Origin: an uncultured Bacteroidales bacterium
GTDB lineage: Bacteria; Bacteroidota; Bacteroidia; Bacteroidales; UBA932
Length of the DNA stretch: 64,000 bases
Reading direction: 5' to 3'
NCBI GenBank assembly: GCA_944326315.1
Contig: CALVDP010000006.1
Coordinates: 1-64,000, forward strand
Positions 25,178-34,089 of the stretch are shown here, in pieces. The first letter of the stretch is position 1. Every line of letters starts with the position of its first letter. The notes under the pieces are model-generated. The model was not told where the DNA came from. It searched no databases and worked only from the letters and a program-made list of their open reading frames with translations. A program made the position numbers and the translations under genes.

Positions 25178-28100
25178 TTAGAATGTCAGGTTAACACCCA
25201 GTGTGAATGACCTTGCCTTCGGATAGGACATCCTGTCGAATCCGGTGAACAGAGGATTGGACGTACTGACATCAGGATCCATTCCGCTGTACTTGGTCCA
25301 GACGAAAAGGTTGTCGGCGTTGAAATTGACCTTGATGGCAGAGAAGCCAGCCTTCTTCAGCTTCGGTCCCTCGAACGTGTATCCCAGGGAGAGAGTCTTG
25401 AACCTGATGTAGCTGCCGTCCTCGACATAGTAGGACGATACCCAGGTATTGGACTGGTTCTGGAGGCGGGAATACGTGTTCGATGCGTTTTCCGGTGTCC
25501 ATCTGCCGTACCAGCCGTCAGCACGCATGTTGTTGAACTGAGTGTTTCCGCTGAAACCGGACTCGGAGCAGAGTTTGAACTCGTTCATGATATCCCTGCC
25601 GTATACGCCCTCGAAGAAGAGAGTCAGTTCGAAGCCCTTGTAAGTGAATGTATTGCCGAAGCCCATAGTGAAGTCAGGGTTGGAGTCGCTGATCACCTGG
25701 CGGTCTTCCGAAGTCACCTCACCGTCGCCTGTCAGGTCCTTGTACTTACGGTCACCCGGCTGCACGTTCACAGAATTCAGCTTGGTCACACCTTCTTTCA
25801 GTTCGTATGTGAATTCATCCAGGTTCTCTGAAGTCACGAATTCCTCAGGATGTTCGTAGGCAAGTCCGGACTGGTCGTAGGCGATGAAGTCGGACAGCTG
25901 GTAGTTGCCGTCAGCTACATAGCCGTAACCTACACCGATAGGCTGGCCTACCATGATACGGGAAATGTCATTGGCCATCTGGCCGTGTGATATGTTCACG
26001 CTGGTGTATGCAATGCCTCCGATATCCAGGACCTTGTTCCTTGACATGTCGAAGGTAACATTGGTTGCCCATGAGAAGTCACGTGTCTGGATATTGTAGG
26101 TATTGAGGCTGATCTCGATACCCTTGTTCTCGACACGTCCGAGGTTCTGCCACTGCTCCACATATCCTGTCTGCGCAGGAAGGGTGGCACGGTAAAGCAT
26201 GTCACGTGTATCCTTATAGTAGACATCGGCCATGAGATTGATCCTGTTGTTCAGGACGCTGAAGTCAAATCCGAGGTCATACTGTATGGTGGTCTCCCAT
26301 TTCAGCTTGGAATTGGCAGATGTGGATGGGGCCATACCCATGACTTCCGAGCCGTTCACTGCATAATAGTTGGTGGTCATCAGTGACATGGTGGCGTAGT
26401 TGGAGATACGGTCGTTACCTGAAGCACCGGCACTGAACCTGAGCTTGAACTGGTCAAGCCAGTCTGCGCTCTTCATGAAAGGCTCTTCCGAAAGACGCCA
26501 TGCAAGGGCCACTGAAGGGAAGTATCCGACCCTGCTTCCCGGAGCGAATTTGGACGATCCGTCAGCACGCATGTTGAACGATACATAGTAGCGCTGGTCA
26601 TAATTGTATTCGGCACGGCCGAATGTAGACATCATTGTGCTCATGCTGACATTCTCTTCCGGAGCTTCCTGGATTCCTCCCTTGCTCAGGTCGAAAGCAC
26701 CAGTGGAGTCATCAGTGAAGTCGTATGCACCTATTGTAAGGTTCTCGTTGGAGTAAGCGTTCATCTCGACACCGATCATGGCGTTGAAATTGTGCTTCTC
26801 TTTCCATGTCTTCTTGTATGTAAGTGTAGCCGAAGCGTTCCAGCCGTATGTGTCGACAGTCTTGATACGTCCGTATCCGTTCCTTGAATATCCCCAGACG
26901 CTGTCCACAGAGTAGAATTCCATACCCTTGGAGTTGGAAGTGTTTCCTGAGACCTGGGCCCTGAATGTAAGCCCCTTAATGATCTCCCAGTCGAGGTAGG
27001 CGTTTCCAGCCACACGTGAATAGACCGTTTTCTTGTAAGTCTCGTCAGTGACGCAGTCCAGAAGAGAATAGGATCCCATGTTGTCGGTATCGCTGTCCGT
27101 GTAGAAGTCGATAGGACGGCGGAGATAGATGAGCTGGATGAGACCGTTGTTGCCGAGGTCACCGCCGCCGGAGGAGACTGCACCGTTGGAAATGGTACGT
27201 CCGTAGTTCACGGAAGCACCTATCTTGACCTTGTCGCTGATGCTGTGGTCCAGCTTGAGTCGTCCGGTGTAACGCTGGTAGTCGTTGTTCACCACAAGTC
27301 CCTGCTGGTTCAGGTAGCCGACGCTCATCATGAGCTGTGTCTTCTTGTTAGCGATGGCATTTACCGAAAGGTTGTAGTCCTGTGTCACGGCAGTCCTGTA
27401 GAGGAGCTTCTGCCAGTCGAAATATTCGTAGCCGCTTGCATCCAGAGGTGTATCGGCCACTCCGTCACCGTCCGTATCCATACCAAAGCTTGACCATCCG
27501 TAGTCACCCCTGGCGAAACGGTAGTCCACATACTCCTGGGCATCGAGCATTTCAATGTATTTAGGCACATTGGACACGCCCACTGAAGCGTTGAAGTTCA
27601 CCACTGTCTTGTCTGCACCTGTCGCACCGCTCTTGGTGGTGATGATGATGACACCGTTCGCTCCCCTGGCTCCGTAAATTGCTGTCGCCGTAGCATCCTT
27701 CAGGACTTCTATGGATTCGATATCATTAGGGTTGATGAAGGACATAGGGTCGAATGTTCCGCCTCCCGTCGAGCTGGTAGTGGCGATTTCGTCAGAAGAC
27801 ATATCCATCTGCATGCCGTCGATGACGAACAGAGGCGTGGTGCCGGCATTGATGGAGTTGTTGCCTCGTATCTTGATGTTGAAGCCTGATCCAGGTTCAC
27901 CTGACTGAGACGTGATATTAAGTCCGGCCACATGTCCCTGCAGCGCACTTACGACATTGCTGCTTCCGGTCTTGGCCAGTTCCTCGGACTTGAAGGAGCT
28001 CACGGATCCCGTAAGGTCGCCTCTGGAAAGAGTACCGTAACCGATGACCACCGCATCCTCAAGCACAAGATTGTCTGTAGCGAGCTTGACATTGATTTCT

Positions 28101-28363
28101 TTCTGGTCAGTGACCTGGAATTCCTGGCTGACCATTCCGATTGATGAGAACTGGAGTGTCTGTCCGGGCATCCTCTGGATGCTGTACTTTCCGTCGAGGT
28201 CTGTGACCACTCCGACTGTCGTGCCGACGTATGTGACACCGGCACCTATCAACGGTTCCCCGTTGTCGTCAGTCACTGTTCCTGTCACGACATCCTGGGC
28301 AAAGGCCGTCAGAGGAAGAATCATGACAACAGCCGACAACACCATTTTAAAGAAAATCTTCAT
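25178..28363 (-). CDS. susC-like: SusC/RagA family TonB-dependent glycan transporter
   Basis: A 1061-residue outer-membrane importer. Seen: signal peptide ending near TAFAQ, the N-terminal carboxypeptidase-like domain (VVTGTVTDDNGEPLIGAGV), the plug domain with VVIGYGTLSRGDLTGSVSS, the SusC hallmark VLKDATATAIYGARGANGVI, and a long beta-barrel ending in SFTLGVNLTF. It imports oligosaccharides captured by its SusD partner, using TonB energy. It is preceded by the beta-helix lipoprotein gene (gap 37 bp). No anti-sigma or hybrid two-component regulator is found nearby, so regulation probably acts through the palindrome at 30032-30047. Confidence 0.95.
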   Translation of the reverse strand: MKIFFKMVLSAVVMILPLTAFAQDVVTGTVTDDNGEPLIGAGVTYVGTTVGVVTDLDGKYSIQRMPGQTLQFSSIGMVSQEFQVTDQKEINVKLATDNLVLEDAVVIGYGTLSRGDLTGSVSSFKSEELAKTGSSNVVSALQGHVAGLNITSQSGEPGSGFNIKIRGNNSINAGTTPLFVIDGMQMDMSSDEIATTSSTGGGTFDPMSFINPNDIESIEVLKDATATAIYGARGANGVIIITTKSGATGADKTVVNFNASVGVSNVPKYIEMLDAQEYVDYRFARGDYGWSSFGMDTDGDGVADTPLDASGYEYFDWQKLLYRTAVTQDYNLSVNAIANKKTQLMMSVGYLNQQGLVVNNDYQRYTGRLKLDHSISDKVKIGASVNYGRTISNGAVSSGGGDLGNNGLIQLIYLRRPIDFYTDSDTDNMGSYSLLDCVTDETYKKTVYSRVAGNAYLDWEIIKGLTFRAQVSGNTSNSKGMEFYSVDSVWGYSRNGYGRIKTVDTYGWNASATLTYKKTWKEKHNFNAMIGVEMNAYSNENLTIGAYDFTDDSTGAFDLSKGGIQEAPEENVSMSTMMSTFGRAEYNYDQRYYVSFNMRADGSSKFAPGSRVGYFPSVALAWRLSEEPFMKSADWLDQFKLRFSAGASGNDRISNYATMSLMTTNYYAVNGSEVMGMAPSTSANSKLKWETTIQYDLGFDFSVLNNRINLMADVYYKDTRDMLYRATLPAQTGYVEQWQNLGRVENKGIEISLNTYNIQTRDFSWATNVTFDMSRNKVLDIGGIAYTSVNISHGQMANDISRIMVGQPIGVGYGYVADGNYQLSDFIAYDQSGLAYEHPEEFVTSENLDEFTYELKEGVTKLNSVNVQPGDRKYKDLTGDGEVTSEDRQVISDSNPDFTMGFGNTFTYKGFELTLFFEGVYGRDIMNEFKLCSESGFSGNTQFNNMRADGWYGRWTPENASNTYSRLQNQSNTWVSSYYVEDGSYIRFKTLSLGYTFEGPKLKKAGFSAIKVNFNADNLFVWTKYSGMDPDVSTSNPLFTGFDRMSYPKARSFTLGVNLTF

Positions 28364-28400
28364 ACTATACGTGTTTGTTGTTCCTGTAATGAGTTATATG

Positions 28401-29936
28401 TCATTCGAAAGAATATTCGATATTGCTGAGATTCGGATATGTCTTGCCGCTGTAAGAGTAGCTGAGAGACGGGTCGAAATACGTCTCGATGTTGTCAGCG
28501 GTGATTTCGACATCCTCCTGGCACACATTGTCGAATACGACTCCGGTGATCATGTGGTCTTCATCATAGCCGAATGCCATGTTTCCTCTCTCCGGAGCCC
28601 TGAGTATATCTATATTCCTGAGAGTCACGCCGTCTACGGTACCCGGAGTGTATTCCACCCCGTTTCCGAGGTTGTTAACGTAAGACCTCCTGATATCCAG
28701 GTGTATGCCATATTCCCTGCAGTCTTCCAGGACTATATTCTCGAACAAGATGTCGGAAAGATGGCCGCCAGCGCAATTATGGACAGCCAGGCCGGCCCTG
28801 TTCAGAGTCCCGCCCGGATTGTCCGCGCTGCGGATGCTGACACAGTCACGGTAAGTGACATTGGACACGTCCTGGTTCACCTCGGCGCCGACGATGAACG
28901 AGTTGCCGCTTCTTATATTCCACGCGATGCAGTCCTCGAAAACTATGTTGTCCACCGGAGCGCCGTATGTCCACTTCTGGGACTTGACGCAGAACACGTC
29001 ATCATGCGCATAGCCGAAGCATCCTGTCACGGTGGCATTTGTGCATCCGAGCAGGTCAAGGGCATCGTTTTCGTTGCCGTTGGTATTGGCCGGGCTCCAG
29101 ACCGCGATTACCTTATAATTATTTATCGTGATATTGTCGCTCTCGATTATGAATGTACTCCATCCGCTGTCATTCAGGAGAATGATGCCGTCCATGGACA
29201 GATTCTCCGCTCCGGAAATCTGGATACCGCGAGAGCTGCTGCTGTTGTCGCATGAATTGAGGATGCCGCAGCCCCTGACGGCAATGTCTGAAGCACCCGT
29301 GGACGAAATGCTGCCGTATACGATGGCTCCGCCTTCTATGTATATGGTCTGTCCGGAAGACAAGGACATGGAGCCGGCGTTGGTCACTGTACCGGCCTCG
29401 AAATACCTGACTGAAGGATCGTCTTTCGAAGGCTTGTCCGTCTCGAGCGGATTCGCGAAAATGAAAAGGTCATTGTCTTCCCTGCCGTTGATCTCGACCG
29501 TCACACGGTCACCAGGGCTGACAAAAAGCTGGAGCGCTCCGTTCTCTATGCGATATCTGTGATTGCGGGATTCCGGCAGCACCTTCACTTCCGTTATGTC
29601 TTCAGTGTAGGTCTCCACTTCCACAAGCACTTCCCCGTCGCAGCCGAACGTACAGATATTGTGTTCGTTGTCAGGCTGGTTGCCTTCTGGAGTATCAATA
29701 CACGGGATGACCAGTGCGTCCCGGCCATTGACTGCCACCGCATAGTGGCTTGAAGGCATTACAACGTTTGACCAGCTGTAAATCTCTGTCCCGGCTTCAG
29801 TGGCACTCCATTCGTCTTCTGTGCTACCCCCCCCCGGATGGTTTTCACCGCCCGTGCCATCACATCCTGCTGCCGCAAAGGCAAAGGCCAGAACCGTCAG
29901 TGACAATTCAAAGAATCTGAAATTTTTCGCAAACAT
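28401..29936 (-). CDS. Right-handed parallel beta-helix lipoprotein, GH28/GH49-like
   Basis: A 511-residue lipoprotein (MFAKNFRFFELSLTVLAFAFAAAGC, then a Gly/Glu-rich linker). From about residue 170 onward are coils of a pectate-lyase-like beta helix (GQTIYIEGGAIVYGSI, GCGILNSCDN, ENLSMDGIILLNDSGWS, NITINNYKVIAVW). The stretch NENDALDLLGC and AHDDVFCVKSQ places acidic residues where GH28 and GH49 enzymes have their catalytic NxD and DD motifs. It may therefore be a polysaccharide hydrolase, although GH28's GHG motif was not found. It is the first gene of the locus, downstream of a TACTTTTG promoter. A run of nine G (C9 on plus, 29827-29835) lies in the linker codons. Confidence 0.65.
   Translation of the reverse strand: MFAKNFRFFELSLTVLAFAFAAAGCDGTGGENHPGGGSTEDEWSATEAGTEIYSWSNVVMPSSHYAVAVNGRDALVIPCIDTPEGNQPDNEHNICTFGCDGEVLVEVETYTEDITEVKVLPESRNHRYRIENGALQLFVSPGDRVTVEINGREDNDLFIFANPLETDKPSKDDPSVRYFEAGTVTNAGSMSLSSGQTIYIEGGAIVYGSISSTGASDIAVRGCGILNSCDNSSSSRGIQISGAENLSMDGIILLNDSGWSTFIIESDNITINNYKVIAVWSPANTNGNENDALDLLGCTNATVTGCFGYAHDDVFCVKSQKWTYGAPVDNIVFEDCIAWNIRSGNSFIVGAEVNQDVSNVTYRDCVSIRSADNPGGTLNRAGLAVHNCAGGHLSDILFENIVLEDCREYGIHLDIRRSYVNNLGNGVEYTPGTVDGVTLRNIDILRAPERGNMAFGYDEDHMITGVVFDNVCQEDVEITADNIETYFDPSLSYSYSGKTYPNLSNIEYSFE
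29827..29835 (-). repeat. G9 homopolymer in the 5' part of the beta-helix gene
   Basis: Nine consecutive G on the coding strand lie about 100 bp into the gene, coding for part of HPGGGSTED. Length changes by slippage would shift the frame. The frame is intact in this sequence. Confidence 0.85.
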
Positions 29937-30031
29937 CGGTAATTGATCTAGTGTTTTCCTGTCGCAGTCTACGCGACTGCATATTTAATAAAAATAAACG
30001 GCAATTATGCAGTCAATTGTCCCCAAAATTG

Positions 30032-30047
30032 TTGTGCACGTACACAA
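30032..30047. promoter_or_regulatory. LacI-type operator-like palindrome
   Basis: TTGTGCACGTACACAA is a 16-bp palindrome with one mismatched pair and a central CG, the shape of LacI-family operators. It sits immediately downstream of the TACTTTTG -7 box at 30056-30063 (minus), where bound repressor would block the beta-helix/SusCD promoter. No LacI-family gene is in the window. Confidence 0.5.
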
Positions 30048-30055
30048 TCGTATTG

Positions 30056-30063
30056 CAAAAGTA
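30056..30063 (-). promoter_or_regulatory. Putative -7 box of the polysaccharide locus
   Basis: The minus strand reads TACTTTTG, matching TAnnTTTG, about 120 bp before the beta-helix gene start. A -33 TTTG at the right spacing was not found. The 30064-30430 stretch between this and the B12 promoter shows no gene. Confidence 0.5.
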
Positions 30064-30439
30064 AGAATTTTATTTTCAAAAATAGAATTTCCGCCCGCCG
30101 CGAAGAGCCGTAAAACCGCAATTTTTACAATATTGACGGCTATCATAACCATCCATATTTAAATAATAATCAACAATATACCCCAAAACTTCTTTTCACC
30201 TGTTAAACGTAAAAATTACGCTATACAAAACCCCTGGTGATAGCGTTATTTTGCCTGTATTCTCTTCGCACTGCATCAAAGATTCCACATAAACTGGATT
30301 CCCGCATCAGATACGGGTACCGTGCGACATTTTCAGAGTGGACATGCGGTGCGCTGACATTCACTCCAGAACTCCGATTAACGCGGGTAAACGCAGGCAA
30401 CTTTTTCCGGGACCGGTGCGGAAATCGGAAATTTATGCG

Positions 30440-30447
30440 TATGTTTG
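30440..30447 (+). promoter_or_regulatory. Putative -7 box of the cobalamin operon
   Basis: TATGTTTG matches TAnnTTTG and ends five bases before the first paired base of the riboswitch, so the transcript would begin at or next to the aptamer. Confidence 0.55.
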
Positions 30448-30451
30448 CCCC

Positions 30452-30630
30452 GGATACGGTGTCGCACGCGACTTGATAGGGAATCCGGTGGGAATCCGGA
30501 ACAATACCCGTTGCTGTATTTCCCGCGGATGGACGGTCACAGGACAGCCATCCGCAAGGTCTCACAAATGCCACTGCCAGGGAGCGGGAAGGCGTGAGGG
30601 CCGGGATAAGCCAGAAGACCTGCCGTATCC
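30452..30630 (+). ncRNA. Cobalamin (AdoCbl-type) riboswitch
   Basis: An aptamer of about 180 nt. The closing stem P1 pairs GGATACGG (30452-30459) with CCGTATCC (30623-30630). In between are GGTGTCGCACGCGAC, the conserved GGGAATCCGGTGGGAATCCGG region, CCCGTTGCTGTA, the ATGCCACTG ... GGGAAGGCG block, and the B12 box AGCCAGAAGACCTGCC (30609-30624). Known for the class: cobalamin binding shuts off downstream genes. The btuG-btuB-btuFCD operon that follows confirms the assignment. The remaining 255 bp to btuG hold the expression platform; no other gene is seen there. Confidence 0.93.
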
Positions 30631-30885
30631 CTGACGCAGATCCGGAGGGACGGAGAACAAGCAGTCCGCCCGGTCACACTGACGGGACATGACCTCCGCT
30701 CAGCAATACGTCAAGCATACAAGGCGCTGCGGGATTACGGCTGCCGGGACATATTGCCGCCGACAGGCAGCCAGGAAGACACAGGTGCACCATAGTCCTT
30801 CCTCCCGCTGCCATGCATTACCCATGCTGCGTCACGGCATATCCCATACGTTCATATCCCGCTGCAAGACAATACGGTAATTATT

Positions 30886-31968
30886 ATGAAAAAGCAGAAA
30901 AGCATTCTTGCGGCATTCATCTGCCTGACAGCCATATCCGGCTGCATGAAAATGGAAGACACTGATGACGGCAACCTCGTGATATGCCCTCCGGCCAATC
31001 CGGTGCTGTTCATCGCCAACGAAGGGAATTTCTCTTACGGCAACGCATCACTCACACTCTATGACACTGTTTCCGGAGAAACGGAAGACGATGTATTCTA
31101 CAGGGCCAACGGACAGAAACTCGGAGATGTGGCTCAGTCGATGACTCTCCATGACGGGACATTGTGGATAGTCGTGAACAACTCCAACGTGATATTTGCA
31201 GTAGACCCCGCGACTCTCAAGGAGCTCGGCAGAATCGATGAAGGACTCGTCTCTCCGAGATACATTCATTTCGTGTCGGAAGACAAGGCCTACGTCACGC
31301 AGATGTATGACAACCGGATTGCCATAGTGGATCCAGGCACATATTCCGTCACCGGATACATAGAGACCGGACTCGACAATACTGACGGGTGTTCTACTGA
31401 ACAGATGGTACAGTCCGGCACCGATGTCCTTGTGAACTGCTGGTCCTACCAGAAAGAAGTCCTCAGGATTGACACAGAATCGGACTCTGTCACAGGAAGG
31501 CTTGAGACAGGCATACAACCGGCCGCAATACAGCTCGACTGCAACGGGAAGCTGTGGGTGCTCAATGATGGAGGAGGATGGGCGCAGAACCCTGTCGGAT
31601 ATGAAAACCCCACACTTAAAATTGTCGATCCTGAAAAGATGTCGGTAGAGAAGACTTTCACATTCCCGGAAGGAAGTTCCGTAGGCACTCTCGTCATGAA
31701 TTCCGCCAGGGACAGTCTCTTTTTCCTCAACAACGGGGTATATGCAATGTCCATCAATGACAGTCGGCTTCCCGAGGAGCCGTTTCTGACTGTTGACGGA
31801 GCACAGTACCTCTATGGACTCACAGTCGCGCCATCGAATTCCGACATATATGTCTCCGATGCCCTGGACTTCATGCAGGACGGGACGGTGTACAGATATT
31901 CCGGCAAGGGAAAACTTCTGGATGAATTCAAGGCAGGGATAAGCCCCAAGGCATTCTGCTGGTATTGA
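30886..31968 (+). CDS. btuG: BtuG-like surface cobalamin-binding lipoprotein (YncE-type beta-propeller)
   Basis: A 360-residue lipoprotein (MKKQKSILAAFICLTAISGC, Cys20, followed by acidic residues suited to surface export). The body is a YncE/YVTN-like seven-bladed propeller: NPVLFIANEGNFSYGNASLT, MTLHDGTLWIVVNNSNVIFA, SPRYIHFVSEDKAYVTQMYD, NGKLWVLNDGGGW. Known from Bacteroides: BtuG caps BtuB and binds vitamin B12 with very high affinity outside the cell. Position directly after the riboswitch and before btuB supports that role here. First gene of a five-gene operon. Confidence 0.85.
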   Translation: MKKQKSILAAFICLTAISGCMKMEDTDDGNLVICPPANPVLFIANEGNFSYGNASLTLYDTVSGETEDDVFYRANGQKLGDVAQSMTLHDGTLWIVVNNSNVIFAVDPATLKELGRIDEGLVSPRYIHFVSEDKAYVTQMYDNRIAIVDPGTYSVTGYIETGLDNTDGCSTEQMVQSGTDVLVNCWSYQKEVLRIDTESDSVTGRLETGIQPAAIQLDCNGKLWVLNDGGGWAQNPVGYENPTLKIVDPEKMSVEKTFTFPEGSSVGTLVMNSARDSLFFLNNGVYAMSINDSRLPEEPFLTVDGAQYLYGLTVAPSNSDIYVSDALDFMQDGTVYRYSGKGKLLDEFKAGISPKAFCWY

Positions 31969-32006
31969 AAACTGATATTGACAACCGGTATTGAAAGGAG
32001 AACGAA

Positions 32007-34085
32007 GTGACCTGCAGCATCCTGGCAGCCATAGCCATATCCATCATCCCCGTACAGCCGCCCGAGGCAGCCGTACAGGAGACAGACACCCTTGTAGAAG
32101 CGACTGTCTCCGGGTACAGGACACGCATGGGCGGTCCGGTACGCACGGAAATTGACAGCAGCGCACTGAAAAGGGACATATCCGCATCGATGGCCGGACT
32201 TCTCGCATACAGTTCATCACTGTTCATCAAGCAGTCAGGCAAGGCGTCGCTGTCTACAGTGTCTCTGCGCGGGACCTCTTCCTCACACACCCAGGTGTTA
32301 TGGAACGGCATGAAAATCAATTCCCCGATGCTCGGGATGACTGACTTTTCACTGATCCCGGCATATTTTATGGACAAGGCGACAATCCTTCACGGTTCCT
32401 CCTCTCTCCACGAAGTGGCAGGAGGACTCGGCGGAGCCATAAGCCTGGAATCCGCCCTTCCCGTGAAGCAGGGACTGCATATTGAATATGTACAGGGCTT
32501 CGGATCATTCCTTACGGCGCATGAATACCTGGAGGCGGAATACCGGAAAGGGGGCTTCAGCACGTCCACCAGGCTTCTTCTGTCTACATCCAGGAATGAC
32601 TTCAAGTTCGTGAACATGGACAAGAAAGAGATAGCCTACGATGAACAAATGAACATCACGGACAGCTGGCATCCTGTGGAACGCAACAGAAACGGAGAAT
32701 ACCGCGACCTGCATGTCATGCAGGAGGCAGGGTACGGTTTCCATGACGGAAGCAGCCTCGTCATTTCCGCATGGTACCTTGACTCGTGGCGTCAGCAGCC
32801 TCCGCTTACCGTTGACTACGGGTCAGGGTCAGGGTCCGACTACCTCAACGAACAGGAAGAGAAGACATTACGCATGACAGCCGGATGGGACAAGGCATGG
32901 GGGAGAATGAAGGCAGGATTGTCGGCAGGATATGCGTGGACAAGGTCCGGATATGAATACGGACGAGACTTCGGCAACGGGATATTTTCCTATATCACCA
33001 ATTCGCTTGTACGTACCCATACCGGTTTTGCCAAAGGCGAAATCAGCGGACGCCCCGGACAGAAATGGCTGCTGGAAGGCAGTCTGACTGCATATCTGCA
33101 TTCTGTCAGCTCCGGGGACAAAAGCGCCGTCACCACGGAGGGGACAGGGACAGGCTACGATGCTTCAAGGCTGGAGATGTCGGCCTACGCAAGCGTCAGA
33201 TGGAATCCGTCCGAACATGTCGGCATGGCACTTTCTGTCAGGGAAGAATGCCACGGCGGAACAATTTCCCCGCCTGTACCGGAATTTGAGGCGGACGTGC
33301 TGCTTGCAAGGAAATGGGACCTTCATCTGATAGCCACGGCTTCTGGCAACTACAGGTACCCTACCCTCAACGACCTGTATTACATCCCGGGAGGAAATCC
33401 GGAACTCCGTCCGGAAAAAAGCCTCGCCTATGATGCCGGCTACTCCCTTTCAAGATCATTCCTTGACGGCATCTTCAGCCTGTCTGCCCGCGGGAACTGG
33501 TTTGATTCCTATATAAGGGACTGGATAATGTGGATTCCCGACGGTGCGAAGAAAAATTTCTGGACTCCGCTCAATGTCCTGCGGGTACATGCATACGGCA
33601 TAGAACAGGAAGCGGCTGCGGAATGGAAGCCCGGACAAGACTGGAAAATCTCGTTCAACGGACATTTCACATGGTCTCCATCCGTCAACTTGTCGGATCC
33701 GGAGAACGAGCAGGACGCTTCATACGGGAAACAGCTTCCATACATTCCAAGATACTCAGGTTCTTTCGCTGCAGGACTGTCGTTCAGAGAATGGGCCCTG
33801 ACATGGAAATGGTGCTGGTACGGAAGGCGTTACACTACTTCGGACAATTCAGTATCGGTCACAGGCTCGGTAATCCCGTATCTGATGAATGACATCAGCC
33901 TCAGGAAGCGATTCGGTCTGCAACATGCCGTCCTGGACATAAGCCTGAACATCAACAACCTGTTCAACGAGCAATATGTCACTGTTCTGTCCAGACCGAT
34001 GCCTGGCATCAACTACGAAATCTTCATAGGAATAACACCGTTGTTCAAATGCCGGCACGACAGAAAAAGCATCCGGACAAAATAA
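32007..34085 (+). CDS. btuB: Outer-membrane cobalamin receptor BtuB
   Basis: A 692-residue TonB-dependent receptor. Seen: short signal-like N-terminus (MTCSILAAIAISIIP), plug domain with LFIKQSGKASLSTVSLRGTSS, SSHTQVLWNGMKINSPMLG and ILHGSSSLHEVAGGLGGAI, then a barrel including YRYPTLNDLYYIPGGNPELRPEKS and the C-terminal NNLFNEQYVTVLSRPMPGIN. It imports B12 and related corrinoids into the periplasm. The start is a GTG at 32007, preceded by AAGGAG. It sits 38 bp after btuG and 4 bp before btuF. Confidence 0.9.
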   Translation: MTCSILAAIAISIIPVQPPEAAVQETDTLVEATVSGYRTRMGGPVRTEIDSSALKRDISASMAGLLAYSSSLFIKQSGKASLSTVSLRGTSSSHTQVLWNGMKINSPMLGMTDFSLIPAYFMDKATILHGSSSLHEVAGGLGGAISLESALPVKQGLHIEYVQGFGSFLTAHEYLEAEYRKGGFSTSTRLLLSTSRNDFKFVNMDKKEIAYDEQMNITDSWHPVERNRNGEYRDLHVMQEAGYGFHDGSSLVISAWYLDSWRQQPPLTVDYGSGSGSDYLNEQEEKTLRMTAGWDKAWGRMKAGLSAGYAWTRSGYEYGRDFGNGIFSYITNSLVRTHTGFAKGEISGRPGQKWLLEGSLTAYLHSVSSGDKSAVTTEGTGTGYDASRLEMSAYASVRWNPSEHVGMALSVREECHGGTISPPVPEFEADVLLARKWDLHLIATASGNYRYPTLNDLYYIPGGNPELRPEKSLAYDAGYSLSRSFLDGIFSLSARGNWFDSYIRDWIMWIPDGAKKNFWTPLNVLRVHAYGIEQEAAAEWKPGQDWKISFNGHFTWSPSVNLSDPENEQDASYGKQLPYIPRYSGSFAAGLSFREWALTWKWCWYGRRYTTSDNSVSVTGSVIPYLMNDISLRKRFGLQHAVLDISLNINNLFNEQYVTVLSRPMPGINYEIFIGITPLFKCRHDRKSIRTK

Positions 34086-34089
34086 AGAC

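Noticed and set aside
28044..29255. Long plus-strand open frame (403 codons) opposite SusC and the beta-helix gene
   Set aside because: It lies antisense to two well-supported genes and has no recognisable domain.
30338..30634. Plus-strand frames of about 80-100 codons before btuG
   Set aside because: They cover the riboswitch, whose conserved bases and pairing explain the sequence better.
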